This document shows positions 25,099-35,198 of a stretch of 64,000 nucleotides of DNA, piece after piece (position 1 is the first letter of the stretch; every line of letters begins with the position of its first letter). The stretch comes from Rhodopirellula baltica SH 1. Lineage in GTDB: Bacteria > Planctomycetota > Planctomycetia > Pirellulales > Pirellulaceae. The stretch is from positions 3,224,001 to 3,288,000 of the forward strand of contig NC_005027.1 in the NCBI RefSeq assembly GCF_000196115.1. Reading direction: 5' to 3'. Under the pieces are notes generated by a model that worked only from the letters and a program-made list of their open reading frames with translations, searched no databases and was not told where the DNA came from. The position numbers and the translations under genes are program-made.

Positions 25099-28000
25099 AT
25101 GAAGCTGCGCTCCCTTCGCGACGTCCCGGCCATCCTGGACGAAAAGGTTGGGCTGGGCGAGGTATTGAGCCGCAAGCCAAAGGGCAGTGCAAAACGGAAG
25201 ACGAAAAAGTCCGACGATTCGGTTTCGCTCGCGTTTTCTGGTGTTTGGGGCGGGATCCGCGGTTTGCTGGCGGCCGCCTTGACCCGCCATCACCCGCATG
25301 TGTTGGTGTTGCTCCCGCAAGCCGTCGATGCGGACATCGTGGCGGGCGATGTTTCCTCGTTCGGGATCGAAGACGTGGTCGCGTTGCCGTTGTCGGCTGG
25401 CGACGGAACCGGCAGCTCCATTCGCGACGCCGATTACGCGGCTCGGCTGCAAGTGTTGCAGCGACTTCGGGCCCGCGATCAGCACTCGCCCAAACCGCTG
25501 GTCGTGACCTCTTACATCGGAGCCGCCATCCAGCGGGTGCCGTCGGTCACGAGTCTCGAAAAGGCCACCCGCGAATTGGCGGTTGGTGACATCGTTGATC
25601 CGGAAGTGATCCGGCGCTGGCTCGCCGAGGCCGGTTTCGCGGCGGTGACAGCGGTCCAGGTGCCGGGCGAATTTGCCAGTCGCGGTGGATTGCTCGACGT
25701 CTATTCGCCGGACCAACCTCAACCGATTCGAATCGAATGGTTCGATGACGAAATCGAATCCATCCGCCGATTCGACGCCGCCACGCAGCGGAGCAGCGAA
25801 ACGCTCAGCAAGGTTGAGCTCGCCGCAATCGGAACCCAGCCGGTCAAAAGTCCGTTTGCGGAAGAGGAAAACAACGACGAACCCTTGGACCTCGTCGTCG
25901 ATGACACCGTGGGTGCCGAAGCCACGATTGTCGACTACTTGCCCGAAGACACCGTGGTGTTGGTGATCGATCCATCGGATTGCCATCAATCGTCCAACGC
26001 TCTGCTCGCGCGAGTTGCCAAGACCGAACGCTTCGTTTCGATGAGGGAACTGCTTTCGGAACTGAAAAGTCACAAAGTCGTCACGGGCACGTCATTGGCC
26101 GAAGGAGCCCCAAGCGATGTCGTCGACTTGCACACCGCGAGTGCAGACAGCTTTGCAACATCACTCGACGAAACCAAATCGAAGGTCGATTCCGTGGCGG
26201 CCGGGCACGAAGTCATCGTGGTCGGTGACACTCCCGCCGATGGACAGCGGCTGACCGAGTTGCTCGAGGACACCGACGCGGCCAAACAAGGTCGCTTGCA
26301 CATGACGGTCGCTGACCTCAGTGGCGGTTTCCGTTTGACCGACGCTGAGATTTTGGTGCTCACCGGCGCGGAGCTATTCCACCGCAGCCCGGTACGTCGA
26401 GCGAAGACACGGACTCGCGGCAAACCGATCGATTCGTTCACGCAGCTCACTCCCGGCGACTTGGTGATTCACCTGTCGCATGGCATCGGGTTGTACCGAG
26501 GTTTGAACTCGATCGAAAAAAATGGCCAACACCAAGAACACTTGACCATCGAGTTCGACGGCGGAACCAAGATTCACGTTCCGGCCTCGCGAATTCAGTT
26601 GGTTCAGCGTTACGTCGGTGGAACCAAGAATCGCCCTAAATTGGCCAAGATCGGAGGCATTAGTTGGACGAACCAGAAGAAGGCAGCCGAAGCCGCGGTC
26701 ACCGACATGGCCGACGAGTTGCTGGAACTGCAAGCCAAACGTGCCACACGGCTTGGCATCCCGATGTCACCGGACAACGAGTGGCAACGTCAGTTCGATG
26801 CCAGTTTCCCGTACCTCGAAACACCCGATCAGCTTTCAGCAATTGAAGCATTGAAGATCGACATGGAAGCGCCGCGTCCGATGGACCGGTTGATTTGCGG
26901 CGACGTTGGGTTCGGTAAAACGGAAGTCGCCATGCGAGCTGCTTTCAAAGCGGTCTCGTCGGGCTACCAAGTCGCGGTGCTGGTCCCGACGACCGTGCTG
27001 GCCGAACAACATTACCAATCCTTCCGGGAGCGGATGGCGGAATTCCCCGTCGAAATCCGCAAGCTCAGCCGATTCTGCACCCCGGCGGAACAACGTGAAA
27101 CGGTGAAGGAAATCCGGCGTGGCAAAGCGGACATCGTGATTGGAACGCACCGCGTTGCCAGCAAAGACGTCGAATTCAACAACCTCGGATTGGTGGTCAT
27201 CGACGAAGAACAACGGTTCGGCGTGGCGGTGAAAGAACGCCTGAAGACCCAGCACAGCAACGTCGATGTCCTGACACTTTCTGCGACGCCCATTCCGCGA
27301 ACGCTGCACATGGCATTGGTCGGCGTTCGCGACATCAGCAATCTAGAAACACCGCCGGCGGAACGGATGGCGGTCGAGACCAAGGTGACGCGTTGGGACG
27401 ACAAGATGTTGCGATCCGCCATCGTGCGTGAACTCAACCGCGGCGGCCAGATGTACTTTGTCCACAACCGCATCGGAGACATGGACGACTTGGCCGCTCG
27501 GATCAAAGCCATCGTCCCTGAGTTACGGATTGGCATCGGCCATGGGCAAATGGAGGAAGGGGCACTCGAACAAGTCATGGTCGACTTCATCGATCACAAG
27601 TTCGACATGTTGCTGGCCACGACCATCATTGAAAGCGGACTGGACATTCCAAACGCCAATACCATGTTCATCGACGATGGCAATCGCTACGGCTTGAGCG
27701 ACCTGCACCAATTGCGTGGTCGCGTTGGCCGGTACAAGCACCAAGCGTACTGCTACCTGCTCGTATCACCGAACAAGCGACTCACGCCAGAAGCCAGCAA
27801 ACGCTTGCGTGCGATCGAAGAGTATTCCCAGATGGGTGCGGGCTTTGCAATTTCGATGCGAGATTTGGAAATTCGCGGGGCAGGCAATTTGCTGGGCAGC
27901 CAACAATCCGGCCACATCGCCGCGGTGGGCTACGAAATGTATTGCCAACTGCTGGAAGACGCGGTCCGACAAGCTCAGAAGTTGCCGCCGAAGTTGTCGG

Positions 28001-28431
28001 CCGATGTGGACATCGATTTGCCGATCGAAGCTTACCTGCCGGAGGACTACGTGCCCAATTTGCGGCACAAGATCGATCTGTATCGCCGGATGACTCGGAT
28101 CGAGAAAGCGGCTGATGTGAAGGCCATTCGCGAAGAGTTGGAAGACCGATTCGGTTCGCCGCCGCCACCCGCGATTCGCATGCTCGAGCTCTGCGAACTG
28201 CGGCTCGACGCCGCCTCATGGGGATTGGTTTCTCTGACCACCAACGATCGCTTCATCGTGCTCCAGTACTCCAATCGTTCGCGGATGAATCAACTGGCGA
28301 AAAATTCTTCGATCCCAATTCGCATCGTCGATCACGAAAAGGCTTACATTCCGATCAAGGACTACGACATGTCCGATCCAGCCGGCAAAGCGTGGCTGCA
28401 ACTTGCCCGCGCTGCATTATGGATTGGTTGA
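25099..28431 (+). CDS. mfd: Transcription-repair coupling factor
   Basis: Mfd removes RNA polymerase stalled at DNA lesions and recruits UvrA. The product, about 1110 residues from ATG 25099, shows the UvrB-like N-terminal domain, the RNA-polymerase-interacting region (GDLVIHLSHGIGLYRGL), and the RecG-like helicase with Walker A GDVGFGKTE, the VIDEEQRFGV box, SATPIPRTLHMA, and the GRVGRYKHQAYCYLL motif VI, then the C-terminal TRCF domain. A start at 25009 would add 30 residues. The N-terminus has a basic stretch (KPKGSAKRKTKK). Slightly shorter than E. coli Mfd but with all helicase motifs. Confidence 0.95.
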   Translation: MKLRSLRDVPAILDEKVGLGEVLSRKPKGSAKRKTKKSDDSVSLAFSGVWGGIRGLLAAALTRHHPHVLVLLPQAVDADIVAGDVSSFGIEDVVALPLSAGDGTGSSIRDADYAARLQVLQRLRARDQHSPKPLVVTSYIGAAIQRVPSVTSLEKATRELAVGDIVDPEVIRRWLAEAGFAAVTAVQVPGEFASRGGLLDVYSPDQPQPIRIEWFDDEIESIRRFDAATQRSSETLSKVELAAIGTQPVKSPFAEEENNDEPLDLVVDDTVGAEATIVDYLPEDTVVLVIDPSDCHQSSNALLARVAKTERFVSMRELLSELKSHKVVTGTSLAEGAPSDVVDLHTASADSFATSLDETKSKVDSVAAGHEVIVVGDTPADGQRLTELLEDTDAAKQGRLHMTVADLSGGFRLTDAEILVLTGAELFHRSPVRRAKTRTRGKPIDSFTQLTPGDLVIHLSHGIGLYRGLNSIEKNGQHQEHLTIEFDGGTKIHVPASRIQLVQRYVGGTKNRPKLAKIGGISWTNQKKAAEAAVTDMADELLELQAKRATRLGIPMSPDNEWQRQFDASFPYLETPDQLSAIEALKIDMEAPRPMDRLICGDVGFGKTEVAMRAAFKAVSSGYQVAVLVPTTVLAEQHYQSFRERMAEFPVEIRKLSRFCTPAEQRETVKEIRRGKADIVIGTHRVASKDVEFNNLGLVVIDEEQRFGVAVKERLKTQHSNVDVLTLSATPIPRTLHMALVGVRDISNLETPPAERMAVETKVTRWDDKMLRSAIVRELNRGGQMYFVHNRIGDMDDLAARIKAIVPELRIGIGHGQMEEGALEQVMVDFIDHKFDMLLATTIIESGLDIPNANTMFIDDGNRYGLSDLHQLRGRVGRYKHQAYCYLLVSPNKRLTPEASKRLRAIEEYSQMGAGFAISMRDLEIRGAGNLLGSQQSGHIAAVGYEMYCQLLEDAVRQAQKLPPKLSADVDIDLPIEAYLPEDYVPNLRHKIDLYRRMTRIEKAADVKAIREELEDRFGSPPPPAIRMLELCELRLDAASWGLVSLTTNDRFIVLQYSNRSRMNQLAKNSSIPIRIVDHEKAYIPIKDYDMSDPAGKAWLQLARAALWIG

Positions 28432-28460
28432 CCCCTTCGCTTTCCTGATTGGACTCTCTC

Positions 28461-29759
28461 ATGCGTCTTCGAGCTTCTCGGCTGTTGCTGGCCGTTTTTT
28501 GTTTCAGTTTTGCTCCTACTGGGACGCTGACGCCAGCTCACTCTGCCGAACCGGATCGCTTGGATTCGGATAGCTGGAATCAATGGCGCGGCCCCAATCG
28601 AGACGGCACGCTTGCTCAATCCGCGCCGTGGCCAGATCGTCTTTCCGGAAACCTTGAGAAGACCTGGTCGGTTCCTCTGGGCCCCAGTTACAGCGGCCCC
28701 GTGATGGTGGACGGGATGGTGTTCACCACCGAAACGGTGAACAAACAATTTGAACGCGTGACTGCCTACGACATTGCAACCGGCGAGATGCGTTGGGAGC
28801 GTCAGTGGGAAGGATCGATGTCGGTGCCGTTCTTTGCGGCTGCCAACGGCGATTGGATTCGGGCCACACCCGCGTGCGTGCCGGGGTACTTGGTTGTGCT
28901 GGGAATGCGTGACGTTTTGGTTTGTCTGGACACGGAAACCGGCGAGGAACGCTGGAAGATCGATTTCCCCGCTCAAACCGGATCGTCCTTGCAGCCATTT
29001 GGCGCGGCCTGCTCGCCGCTGATTCACAATGGAGCGATCTACGTTCAAGTCGGCGCGGGACTGACGAAGCTGTCGTTGGAATCCGGCGAAGTGCTGTGGA
29101 CGGTTCTCTCGGGCGGCGAAGACATGATGTCCCGCGGCGCGTTCAGCAGCCCTTCGATTGCAACGCTCGCCGGCCAAGAACAACTGCTGGTTCAAACTCG
29201 CGAAGAACTGTGCGGCGTTTCTCTCGACACGGGCGATGTTTTCTGGCGAGAAAAGATCGAGGCCTTTCGCGGCATGAACATTTTGACACCGCTCGCGATT
29301 GGCGACTCGGTATTCACGGCGGCCCACAGCGGAAAGAGTCAACTGTTTGAAATCCAGCGTGATGATTCGACAAAAGCGTGGATGGTCAACGAACGTTGGA
29401 ACCAAAAGACACAAGGTTACATGTCATCTCCCGTCGTGGTCGAAGATCATGTTTACCTGCACCTCAAGAACGAACGCTTCACGTGTTTGTCGGTCGCGGA
29501 CGGTTCGATTCAGTGGACCTCACCGCCGGTTGGCAAGTACTGGTCGATGGTCCGCAACGGAAACCGTATCCTGTCGCTCAGTGCTGATGGCAAACTGCGG
29601 TTGATCGATGCAAACCCGGGTGAGTTCACCGTGCTGGATACCCAAGAGGTCGCCGACGACAGTTGGGCTCATTTGGCCGTTTCTGGTGCCGACGATCAGC
29701 CGCTGATTTTGATCCGCGCTTTGAAATCTCTGACCTCCTACCGATGGAAGAATCCTTGA
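28461..29759 (+). CDS. Secreted PQQ-like beta-propeller protein
   Basis: A 432-residue exported protein: signal peptide (MRLRASRLLLAVFCFSFAP to about residue 28, ending AHSA), then repeated PQQ-type blades, e.g. WNQWRGPNRDGT, VTAYDIATGEMRWERQ, LVCLDTETGEERWKIDFP, LTKLSLESGEVLWTVLS and CGVSLDTGDVFWREKI. These fit the outer-membrane-assembly/PQQ-dehydrogenase-like propeller fold without obvious dehydrogenase catalytic residues. Its last 16 bases overlap the mfnF-like gene, so the two may be transcribed together although no functional link is obvious. ATG 28461 is preferred to an upstream TTG because it begins the signal peptide. Confidence 0.85.
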   Translation: MRLRASRLLLAVFCFSFAPTGTLTPAHSAEPDRLDSDSWNQWRGPNRDGTLAQSAPWPDRLSGNLEKTWSVPLGPSYSGPVMVDGMVFTTETVNKQFERVTAYDIATGEMRWERQWEGSMSVPFFAAANGDWIRATPACVPGYLVVLGMRDVLVCLDTETGEERWKIDFPAQTGSSLQPFGAACSPLIHNGAIYVQVGAGLTKLSLESGEVLWTVLSGGEDMMSRGAFSSPSIATLAGQEQLLVQTREELCGVSLDTGDVFWREKIEAFRGMNILTPLAIGDSVFTAAHSGKSQLFEIQRDDSTKAWMVNERWNQKTQGYMSSPVVVEDHVYLHLKNERFTCLSVADGSIQWTSPPVGKYWSMVRNGNRILSLSADGKLRLIDANPGEFTVLDTQEVADDSWAHLAVSGADDQPLILIRALKSLTSYRWKNP

Positions 29760-30859
29760 CGACGAACCCGACTTCATTGGCACCAGCCCCGTCCTCCAGT
29801 TTTGTGCTGGGCGTCGATGTCGGCGGTGCCAACTTGAAGTCGGTTTTGATCAATCAACAAACGCAAGAAGCGACCGCTTGGGAATCGTTTTTCCCGATGT
29901 GGAAGCGTCCGGAATCGCTCGCCGAACAACTGCGTTCGGACTGGGCATCGTTGCTGGCCGATTCGCGAACCGATGCGGATTCGACTGACGGCATTGCAGT
30001 CACCATGACCGGCGAGTTAGCCGATTGCTTCACCGACCGACAGCACGGTGTGACGCACATTGCCCAACACGTTCAGTCGGCTGCGAAGCAGTTGAGTCGC
30101 CGTGCCGAGATCGCTTTCTACTCCACTGCTGGAAAATTCATCGGCATGCACTCAGTGCCCACCGAAGTCGATGCGTTGGCGGCTTCCAACTGGCACGCGT
30201 TGGCATCGTGGGCAGCAACCCACGTGACCAACGATGGGATTTTGATCGACGTGGGATCAACGACAACCGATATCATTCCGCTTCAGAATGGACGCGTTGC
30301 AACCAATGCCAAGACTGATCACCAAAGACTTCGCGATGGTTCTCTGGTCTACATTGGGTGCCGAAGAACGCCGGTGTGTTCTCTGGTCGATCGACTCCTG
30401 ATCGATGGCATGGAGGTTCCGATCATGAACGAATTTTTCGCAACGATCGATGACGCTCGTTTGATTCTGCAACAGCAACCTGAGTTGCCTGAAGACCTGG
30501 ACTCCGCCGACGGGAGACCTCGCGACAGAGCATCGGCTCACCGACGAATAGCAAAAATGGTTGGCTGGGACGCGAACGAGCTTTCCAGTGCGCAAGCCGA
30601 TTCGGTTTCTCAGCAAATCATCGGCTCAGCCCAGACACAAATCGATCAGAGCCTGCAACGTTGGATGAAACGACTCGGTGAGCAGGCGAACGAAGGCATG
30701 ACGTTGTTGCTCAGCGGGCACGGGCAGGATTTGATCACACGAACAAGCACCTGCAAAACAATCGATCTACGTGATCGTTTGACGCCTGAAGTTTCCCGAT
30801 CAGCGCCCGCATTTGCCGTCGCTCGTTTGTGGCTGGACACCGCCCGAGAGGTCCGATGA
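29744..30859 (+). CDS. MfnF-like protein, H4MPT-linked C1 pathway (hydantoinase/oxoprolinase family)
   Basis: An ASKHA-fold protein of 371 residues with the family signature GVDVGGANLKSVL near the start, DGILIDVGSTTTDIIP in the middle and YIGCRRTPVCSLV after it. The archaeal relative MfnF joins the furan and tyramine-glutamate parts of methanofuran; the bacterial members are called H4MPT-linked C1 transfer pathway proteins. Its neighbour is a small amino acid kinase like MfnE, with a 4-bp overlap, so the pair probably makes a methanofuran-type cofactor for formaldehyde oxidation (inference). Start ATG 29744. Confidence 0.82.
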   Translation: MEESLTTNPTSLAPAPSSSFVLGVDVGGANLKSVLINQQTQEATAWESFFPMWKRPESLAEQLRSDWASLLADSRTDADSTDGIAVTMTGELADCFTDRQHGVTHIAQHVQSAAKQLSRRAEIAFYSTAGKFIGMHSVPTEVDALAASNWHALASWAATHVTNDGILIDVGSTTTDIIPLQNGRVATNAKTDHQRLRDGSLVYIGCRRTPVCSLVDRLLIDGMEVPIMNEFFATIDDARLILQQQPELPEDLDSADGRPRDRASAHRRIAKMVGWDANELSSAQADSVSQQIIGSAQTQIDQSLQRWMKRLGEQANEGMTLLLSGHGQDLITRTSTCKTIDLRDRLTPEVSRSAPAFAVARLWLDTAREVR

Positions 30860-31473
30860 AACGCCGTGTGATCAAGCTGGGCGGCAGTTTGCTGACTCGT
30901 CCCCATCTGCTGGATGACTTTTATCATTGGCACAGTCGCCAACCTTCCGCTGATGATTGCTTGATCGTTGGCGGCGGACAAATGATCGATGCAGTCCGCC
31001 AGTGGGATCGATTGCGTCCCGGCGATCCGCGAACCGTGCATTGGCAATGCGTCGCGATGCTGGAACATTCGATGCGACATCTCGCGGCAGCCTTTCACGC
31101 GGACGACAGGCTCTCTCCCGTTGAAACCCTTGATTCAGAAGCCGCCTGGCTGCGTTACTCTGCGTCGCTAACGGACTCAAACGCGTCAGCCCCCACATCG
31201 ATCAAATTTTTGAATCCCGAAGTGGTTTACCATTCAGCGTCGATTGCCCCACTGCCCGAAAATTGGTCCACCACAACAGACTCGATTGCCATGTGGATTG
31301 GGTTGTTGTGCGATGCAGATGAAGTGGTGTTGCTAAAATCCTGCACCGTTTCACCCAACGATGATCTGCGAGCATGGATCGCGAATGGGGTCGTGGATCC
31401 AGCTTGTGAGGTCTTGGCTTCGCTGGAAAGAAAGCTGCGTGTGGAGCAGTTACCGGTTCAAGCAACGTCGTGA
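30856..31473 (+). CDS. MfnE-like amino acid kinase
   Basis: A small kinase of 205 residues: VIKLGGSLLTRPHLLDD at the N-terminus, DCLIVGGGQMIDAVRQWD, and the family's HW..VAMLEHSMRHL segment, matching the amino acid kinase group that includes MfnE, which phosphorylates the aminomethylfuran alcohol phosphate in methanofuran synthesis. A late VVLLKSC segment matches the kinase C-terminal part. It overlaps mfnF by ATGA. The gene ends 21 bp before the convergent cytochrome gene. Confidence 0.78.
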   Translation: MKRRVIKLGGSLLTRPHLLDDFYHWHSRQPSADDCLIVGGGQMIDAVRQWDRLRPGDPRTVHWQCVAMLEHSMRHLAAAFHADDRLSPVETLDSEAAWLRYSASLTDSNASAPTSIKFLNPEVVYHSASIAPLPENWSTTTDSIAMWIGLLCDADEVVLLKSCTVSPNDDLRAWIANGVVDPACEVLASLERKLRVEQLPVQATS

Positions 31474-31494
31474 ATGTCCCAACGCTTGTCCTCG

Positions 31495-33591
31495 CTACGG
31501 CTTGCCACTTTCGTCGCTCGCACGCCCTTGTTGCACCAACCGCAAACGTTGTGACAGTTGCATGTAATTCGATGCCGTTCGCGGATCAATGGTTTGGTAC
31601 AGACGGGCCAGCGAAGCGTAGGGCAGGGGATAGGTGGGTTGAATGCGAATGGATTCTATGAATGCCTGCTCGGCTTCTCCAAACCGCCGCAACTTCCCGC
31701 ACGCGAGCCCCAAATTGTAATGGTCCGCTGGATTGCGGCGCAGCTTCACCAAACGCTGGTAAAGCTGATATGCCTTGAGATGCTGTCCCTCAGCGGCCGC
31801 CGCGTTTGCCAAACTATCCAATGCCACCTGATGTTCCGGCGTGGGCCGTTTGTCCGCTTCGAGAACCCATTGCATCAGCGATTGGCTTTCTTTGCGTAGC
31901 CGTGTTGCATCGGATTCGGAACGAGTCTTCACTGGATACAACAAGATTTGATCCAGCAAACCTGCCAGCCGAGTCTTCGCTTCAACCAGAGACACGTGCG
32001 CGACACTGACATCCGAGCTGGACTCTTCTGCAACCTGAATCGCCGAACGCAATCGTTGGGCAGCCAAATCAAAGACGGTCTCGTTGTCATAATTTGGATC
32101 GGATCCCATCCAAAGCCACTGGGCAATCGCGGTCGCTTCATTCAGTTCTCGTTGCCAACTGCCAACGGGGGCTCGGTCGAGCAACGCGATCGCGTCCGGC
32201 AACTGAGTGATCTGTGCTTCGGTCACCTTCTCAGTCGCCGCTTCGGTATCCGTGAGTTCGCTCGGTATTGCGATCCGGTGATCGGTGATTGATACATGAG
32301 GCACTTCGGTCTCAGATCGAGGCATGTGACATTGGTGACACGAGTTCTCGTTCGTGTCCATTCGAATGCCCAAATCCTCACCGCAATCTTCGTTTGCATG
32401 GCAAGACAAACAATGCTCGCGGTGCACCGATTCGCGGTTTGCATCATCGACTCGCTGGTGCGGGTCATGGCAGGTGACACAGGTGAGACGATCGGATCCC
32501 AGGTAGCACTCGCTGGCGTGCATTTGGCCAAAGTGGCCCACAAACTTGGTCGCCCCCGTTTCCTTTTCAGGCGGCCCCACGTTGTAAACCAATCGCGTTG
32601 CCGCCAAATCCTGTCCTGGTTGGAACGACCATGAGTCGGCATCGCGAACAAACATCTGAATGTCGCCCTGCAAGTGACATTGAGCACAGAGCGACTCCAT
32701 CGCGTCACGCCCCAGTTCATCTGGATGAACGATCGCCCAATCATGGGCCACATCCAAATCAGTCGCGTCGGTTGAATTGGCTGACAAATGGTTGGCAAGA
32801 TCAACATGTTGTTGGCCGCCTCCATGACAACGCTCGCAGCCAATCGCCAATTCATGCAGAACGGTGACGTTTCGATTGCCGTCCACCCGCGACAACGAAC
32901 CGGCATGGCAGAACAGGCAATCGTCAGTGACTTGACGCGAGAACCCGAAGTGCGTGGGAGTGTCATAGCCCGGTGACATGTCGTATTCACCCTGCTCGGT
33001 GTAGTGAGACAGTGGAGCCTGCAAGAGAGCATCGCCATCATGAATCAGATAGGACTTTGCAAACGTGCCGCTTCCCATCACCAGTTCGACTGGATAATCA
33101 CCCAGTGGCATTGCATAGTCGGTTTGCGGCAATTCTTGCCACGATTGATGACGAATCAGTTCTCCCTCACGAACAATCTTCATCCGCTGGGAACTTGGCT
33201 GATGAAAAAATGACTCCAACTCAAGCTCGTCCTTCGCGTCGACCAACCGCAAGGAATCCGCGTGAGTGGTTTCGAAAAATGATTCGGCGCGATTGGGATG
33301 ACAAGCGACACAGGACTGCGACCCGACCGCATCCTGCAACATCGGGGTGCCGCGATCATCCATCGGTGCCATCGCCGACAGAGACTTCTCAACAGTCTCC
33401 GTTTCTTCTTCTGCGGATCCAGCTTCCGCCGCTGAAACCACCGAATCGGAATTTTGCTGGATCGTTTCCGATGGATCAGACGCTTGTTCCGCGGGAGCAG
33501 CGATTTCGGCCGGGGGCGATTTTCCCGTGCATCCGGCCGACGCAAGGCCGAGCATCAGCCCGCAAAGCAGGGTCGTCCGATAAGCCGGCAT
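31495..33591 (-). CDS. Seven-heme c-type cytochrome lipoprotein with TPR domain
   Basis: A 698-residue lipoprotein: lipobox LASAGC near residue 20, then an Ala/Glu/Ser-rich linker. Seven CxxCH motifs are visible (CVACH, CLFCH, CERCH, CAQCH, CVTCH, CLSCH, CHQCH), in a cytochrome c-554-like arrangement (GCERCHGGGQQH). The C-terminal ~200 residues are TPR-like helices (AYQLYQRLVKLRRNPADHYN). It likely carries electrons in the periplasm or at the outer membrane and binds partners through its TPR region. The start at 33591 is chosen because the signal sequence begins there. Confidence 0.85.
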   Translation of the reverse strand: MPAYRTTLLCGLMLGLASAGCTGKSPPAEIAAPAEQASDPSETIQQNSDSVVSAAEAGSAEEETETVEKSLSAMAPMDDRGTPMLQDAVGSQSCVACHPNRAESFFETTHADSLRLVDAKDELELESFFHQPSSQRMKIVREGELIRHQSWQELPQTDYAMPLGDYPVELVMGSGTFAKSYLIHDGDALLQAPLSHYTEQGEYDMSPGYDTPTHFGFSRQVTDDCLFCHAGSLSRVDGNRNVTVLHELAIGCERCHGGGQQHVDLANHLSANSTDATDLDVAHDWAIVHPDELGRDAMESLCAQCHLQGDIQMFVRDADSWSFQPGQDLAATRLVYNVGPPEKETGATKFVGHFGQMHASECYLGSDRLTCVTCHDPHQRVDDANRESVHREHCLSCHANEDCGEDLGIRMDTNENSCHQCHMPRSETEVPHVSITDHRIAIPSELTDTEAATEKVTEAQITQLPDAIALLDRAPVGSWQRELNEATAIAQWLWMGSDPNYDNETVFDLAAQRLRSAIQVAEESSSDVSVAHVSLVEAKTRLAGLLDQILLYPVKTRSESDATRLRKESQSLMQWVLEADKRPTPEHQVALDSLANAAAAEGQHLKAYQLYQRLVKLRRNPADHYNLGLACGKLRRFGEAEQAFIESIRIQPTYPLPYASLARLYQTIDPRTASNYMQLSQRLRLVQQGRASDESGKP

Positions 33592-33797
33592 TGATTGCAA
33601 GATAGTCCTAGTACGAATCGATTTGCGTTGAAACACGAAAGTGAGCTGACGGGGGCATACGACTGGACAGCAGACCTTTGCGTGGTGAATCACCGATGAC
33701 GATTGTAAATCATCGGACTGCAGGGGATTGTTTCGCGATCTGACGCCGAGATGCGAAAACCGGTCAATTCACCGCGTCCGGTGACTTTTTTCAGTCA

Positions 33798-33826
33798 TTG
33801 ACGGTTTTTTAATCGGAATCGACAAT
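33798..33826 (+). promoter_or_regulatory. Candidate sigma-70-type promoter of glyA
   Basis: TTGACG at 33798-33803 and GACAAT at 33821-33826, separated by 17 bp that include a T tract. The predicted transcript would begin near 33833, about 38 bp before the glyA ATG. Match to the consensus is good, but no experimental support exists here. Confidence 0.5.
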
Positions 33827-33870
33827 GCTTCGACGAGCCCTCTTCCCCATACGCTTCGAATTGACCTGCC

Positions 33871-35133
33871 ATGAGCTTCATTCAGTCACAAGACCCCGCC
33901 ATTTGGGACGCGATCCAAGCCGAAACGACTCGTCAGCAAGACGGTTTGGAAATGATCGCCAGCGAAAACTACACCAGCCCAGCGATCATGGAAGCCGTTG
34001 GGAGCATCCTGACCAACAAATACGCGGAGGGTTATCCCGGCCGTCGTTACTACGGCGGTTGCGAGCACGTCGACGTCGTGGAGACGATTGCGATTGATCG
34101 AGCCAAGGAGTTGTTCGGTGCCGAAGCCGCCAACGTCCAGCCTCACAGTGGTTCGCAAGCCAACGCGGCGGTGTATCTGAGCTGCCTCGAAGTCGGTGAC
34201 ACCGTGCTGGGATTGGATTTGGCCCAAGGCGGCCACCTGACTCACGGCATGAAGCTGAACATGAGCGGCCGACTCTACAACTTCGTCAACTACGGCGTGG
34301 ACAAAGTCAATCATCGCTTGGACTTCGACCAAATCGTCAAATTGGCTCGTGAGCACAAACCCAAGCTGATCGTCGCTGGTGCAAGTGCTTACCCTCGCGA
34401 AATTCCTCACGATCGATTCAAAGAAATCGCGGATGAGGTCGGCGCGAAGCTGATGGTCGACATGGCCCACTACGCCGGTTTGGTCGCCGCAAAAATTCAC
34501 AACAGCCCAGTGCCGTATGCGGACTACGTAACCACGACGACCCACAAAACGCTTCGTGGGCCTCGCAGTGGCCTGATCATGTGCAAAGAAGAGCACCTGA
34601 AACTCGTCAACCGCAACGTGTTCCCCGGCACTCAGGGTGGCCCGTTGATGCACGTCGTTGCGGGCAAGGCGATCTGCTTCGCCGAGGCGATGACCGAGGA
34701 ATACGCCCATTACGGGCAAGCTGTGGTCGACAACGCGAAAACGTTGGCCGACACCTTGCTGAGCTGTGGACTGCGACTGGTCAGCGGCGGAACCGACAAC
34801 CACCTGATGCTGGTCGATGTCACCGCTGTGGATCTGGGTGGCAAGAAAGCCGAAGCGGTCCTCGATGCTTGCGGCATCACGGTGAACATGAATATGATCC
34901 CATTTGACCAACGTAAACCGATGGATCCATCTGGTATCCGAATCGGGACGCCGGCACTGACCACCCGTGGAATGGGTGGCGACGAGATGAAACGAATCGG
35001 CCAATGGATTTACAATGCGTTGTCCGATTCCGACAACGCGGCGCTTCACGAATCCATCCGCACCGAAATTCGCGAAATGGTGCAGGCATTCCCTGTCCCT
35101 GCCGCCGCTGAATCTCCCGCCACCGTTGCCTGA
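33871..35133 (+). CDS. glyA: Serine hydroxymethyltransferase
   Basis: PLP enzyme that interconverts serine and glycine and loads one-carbon units on tetrahydrofolate. The 420-residue protein includes [18 protein letters not shown], the [15 protein letters not shown] substrate segment, and the PLP lysine Lys226 in [13 protein letters not shown]. Length and motifs are normal. It stands alone between the cytochrome gene (divergent) and the response regulator, with a likely own promoter. Functionally linked with serC-serA in the same window. Confidence 0.96.
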   Translation: MSFIQSQDPAIWDAIQAETTRQQDGLEMIASENYTSPAIMEAVGSILTNKYAEGYPGRRYYGGCEHVDVVETIAIDRAKELFGAEAANVQPHSGSQANAAVYLSCLEVGDTVLGLDLAQGGHLTHGMKLNMSGRLYNFVNYGVDKVNHRLDFDQIVKLAREHKPKLIVAGASAYPREIPHDRFKEIADEVGAKLMVDMAHYAGLVAAKIHNSPVPYADYVTTTTHKTLRGPRSGLIMCKEEHLKLVNRNVFPGTQGGPLMHVVAGKAICFAEAMTEEYAHYGQAVVDNAKTLADTLLSCGLRLVSGGTDNHLMLVDVTAVDLGGKKAEAVLDACGITVNMNMIPFDQRKPMDPSGIRIGTPALTTRGMGGDEMKRIGQWIYNALSDSDNAALHESIRTEIREMVQAFPVPAAAESPATVA

Positions 35134-35198
35134 TCCGGCTCCGCTGGTCTGGTCTCCTTCGAAAACTTCCTGTCCTTCTTCCTTGAAAGCCGCCTCGG

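Noticed and set aside
33694-33870. Riboswitch before glyA
   Set aside because: No glycine or other riboswitch core could be recognised; only a promoter-like sequence is visible.
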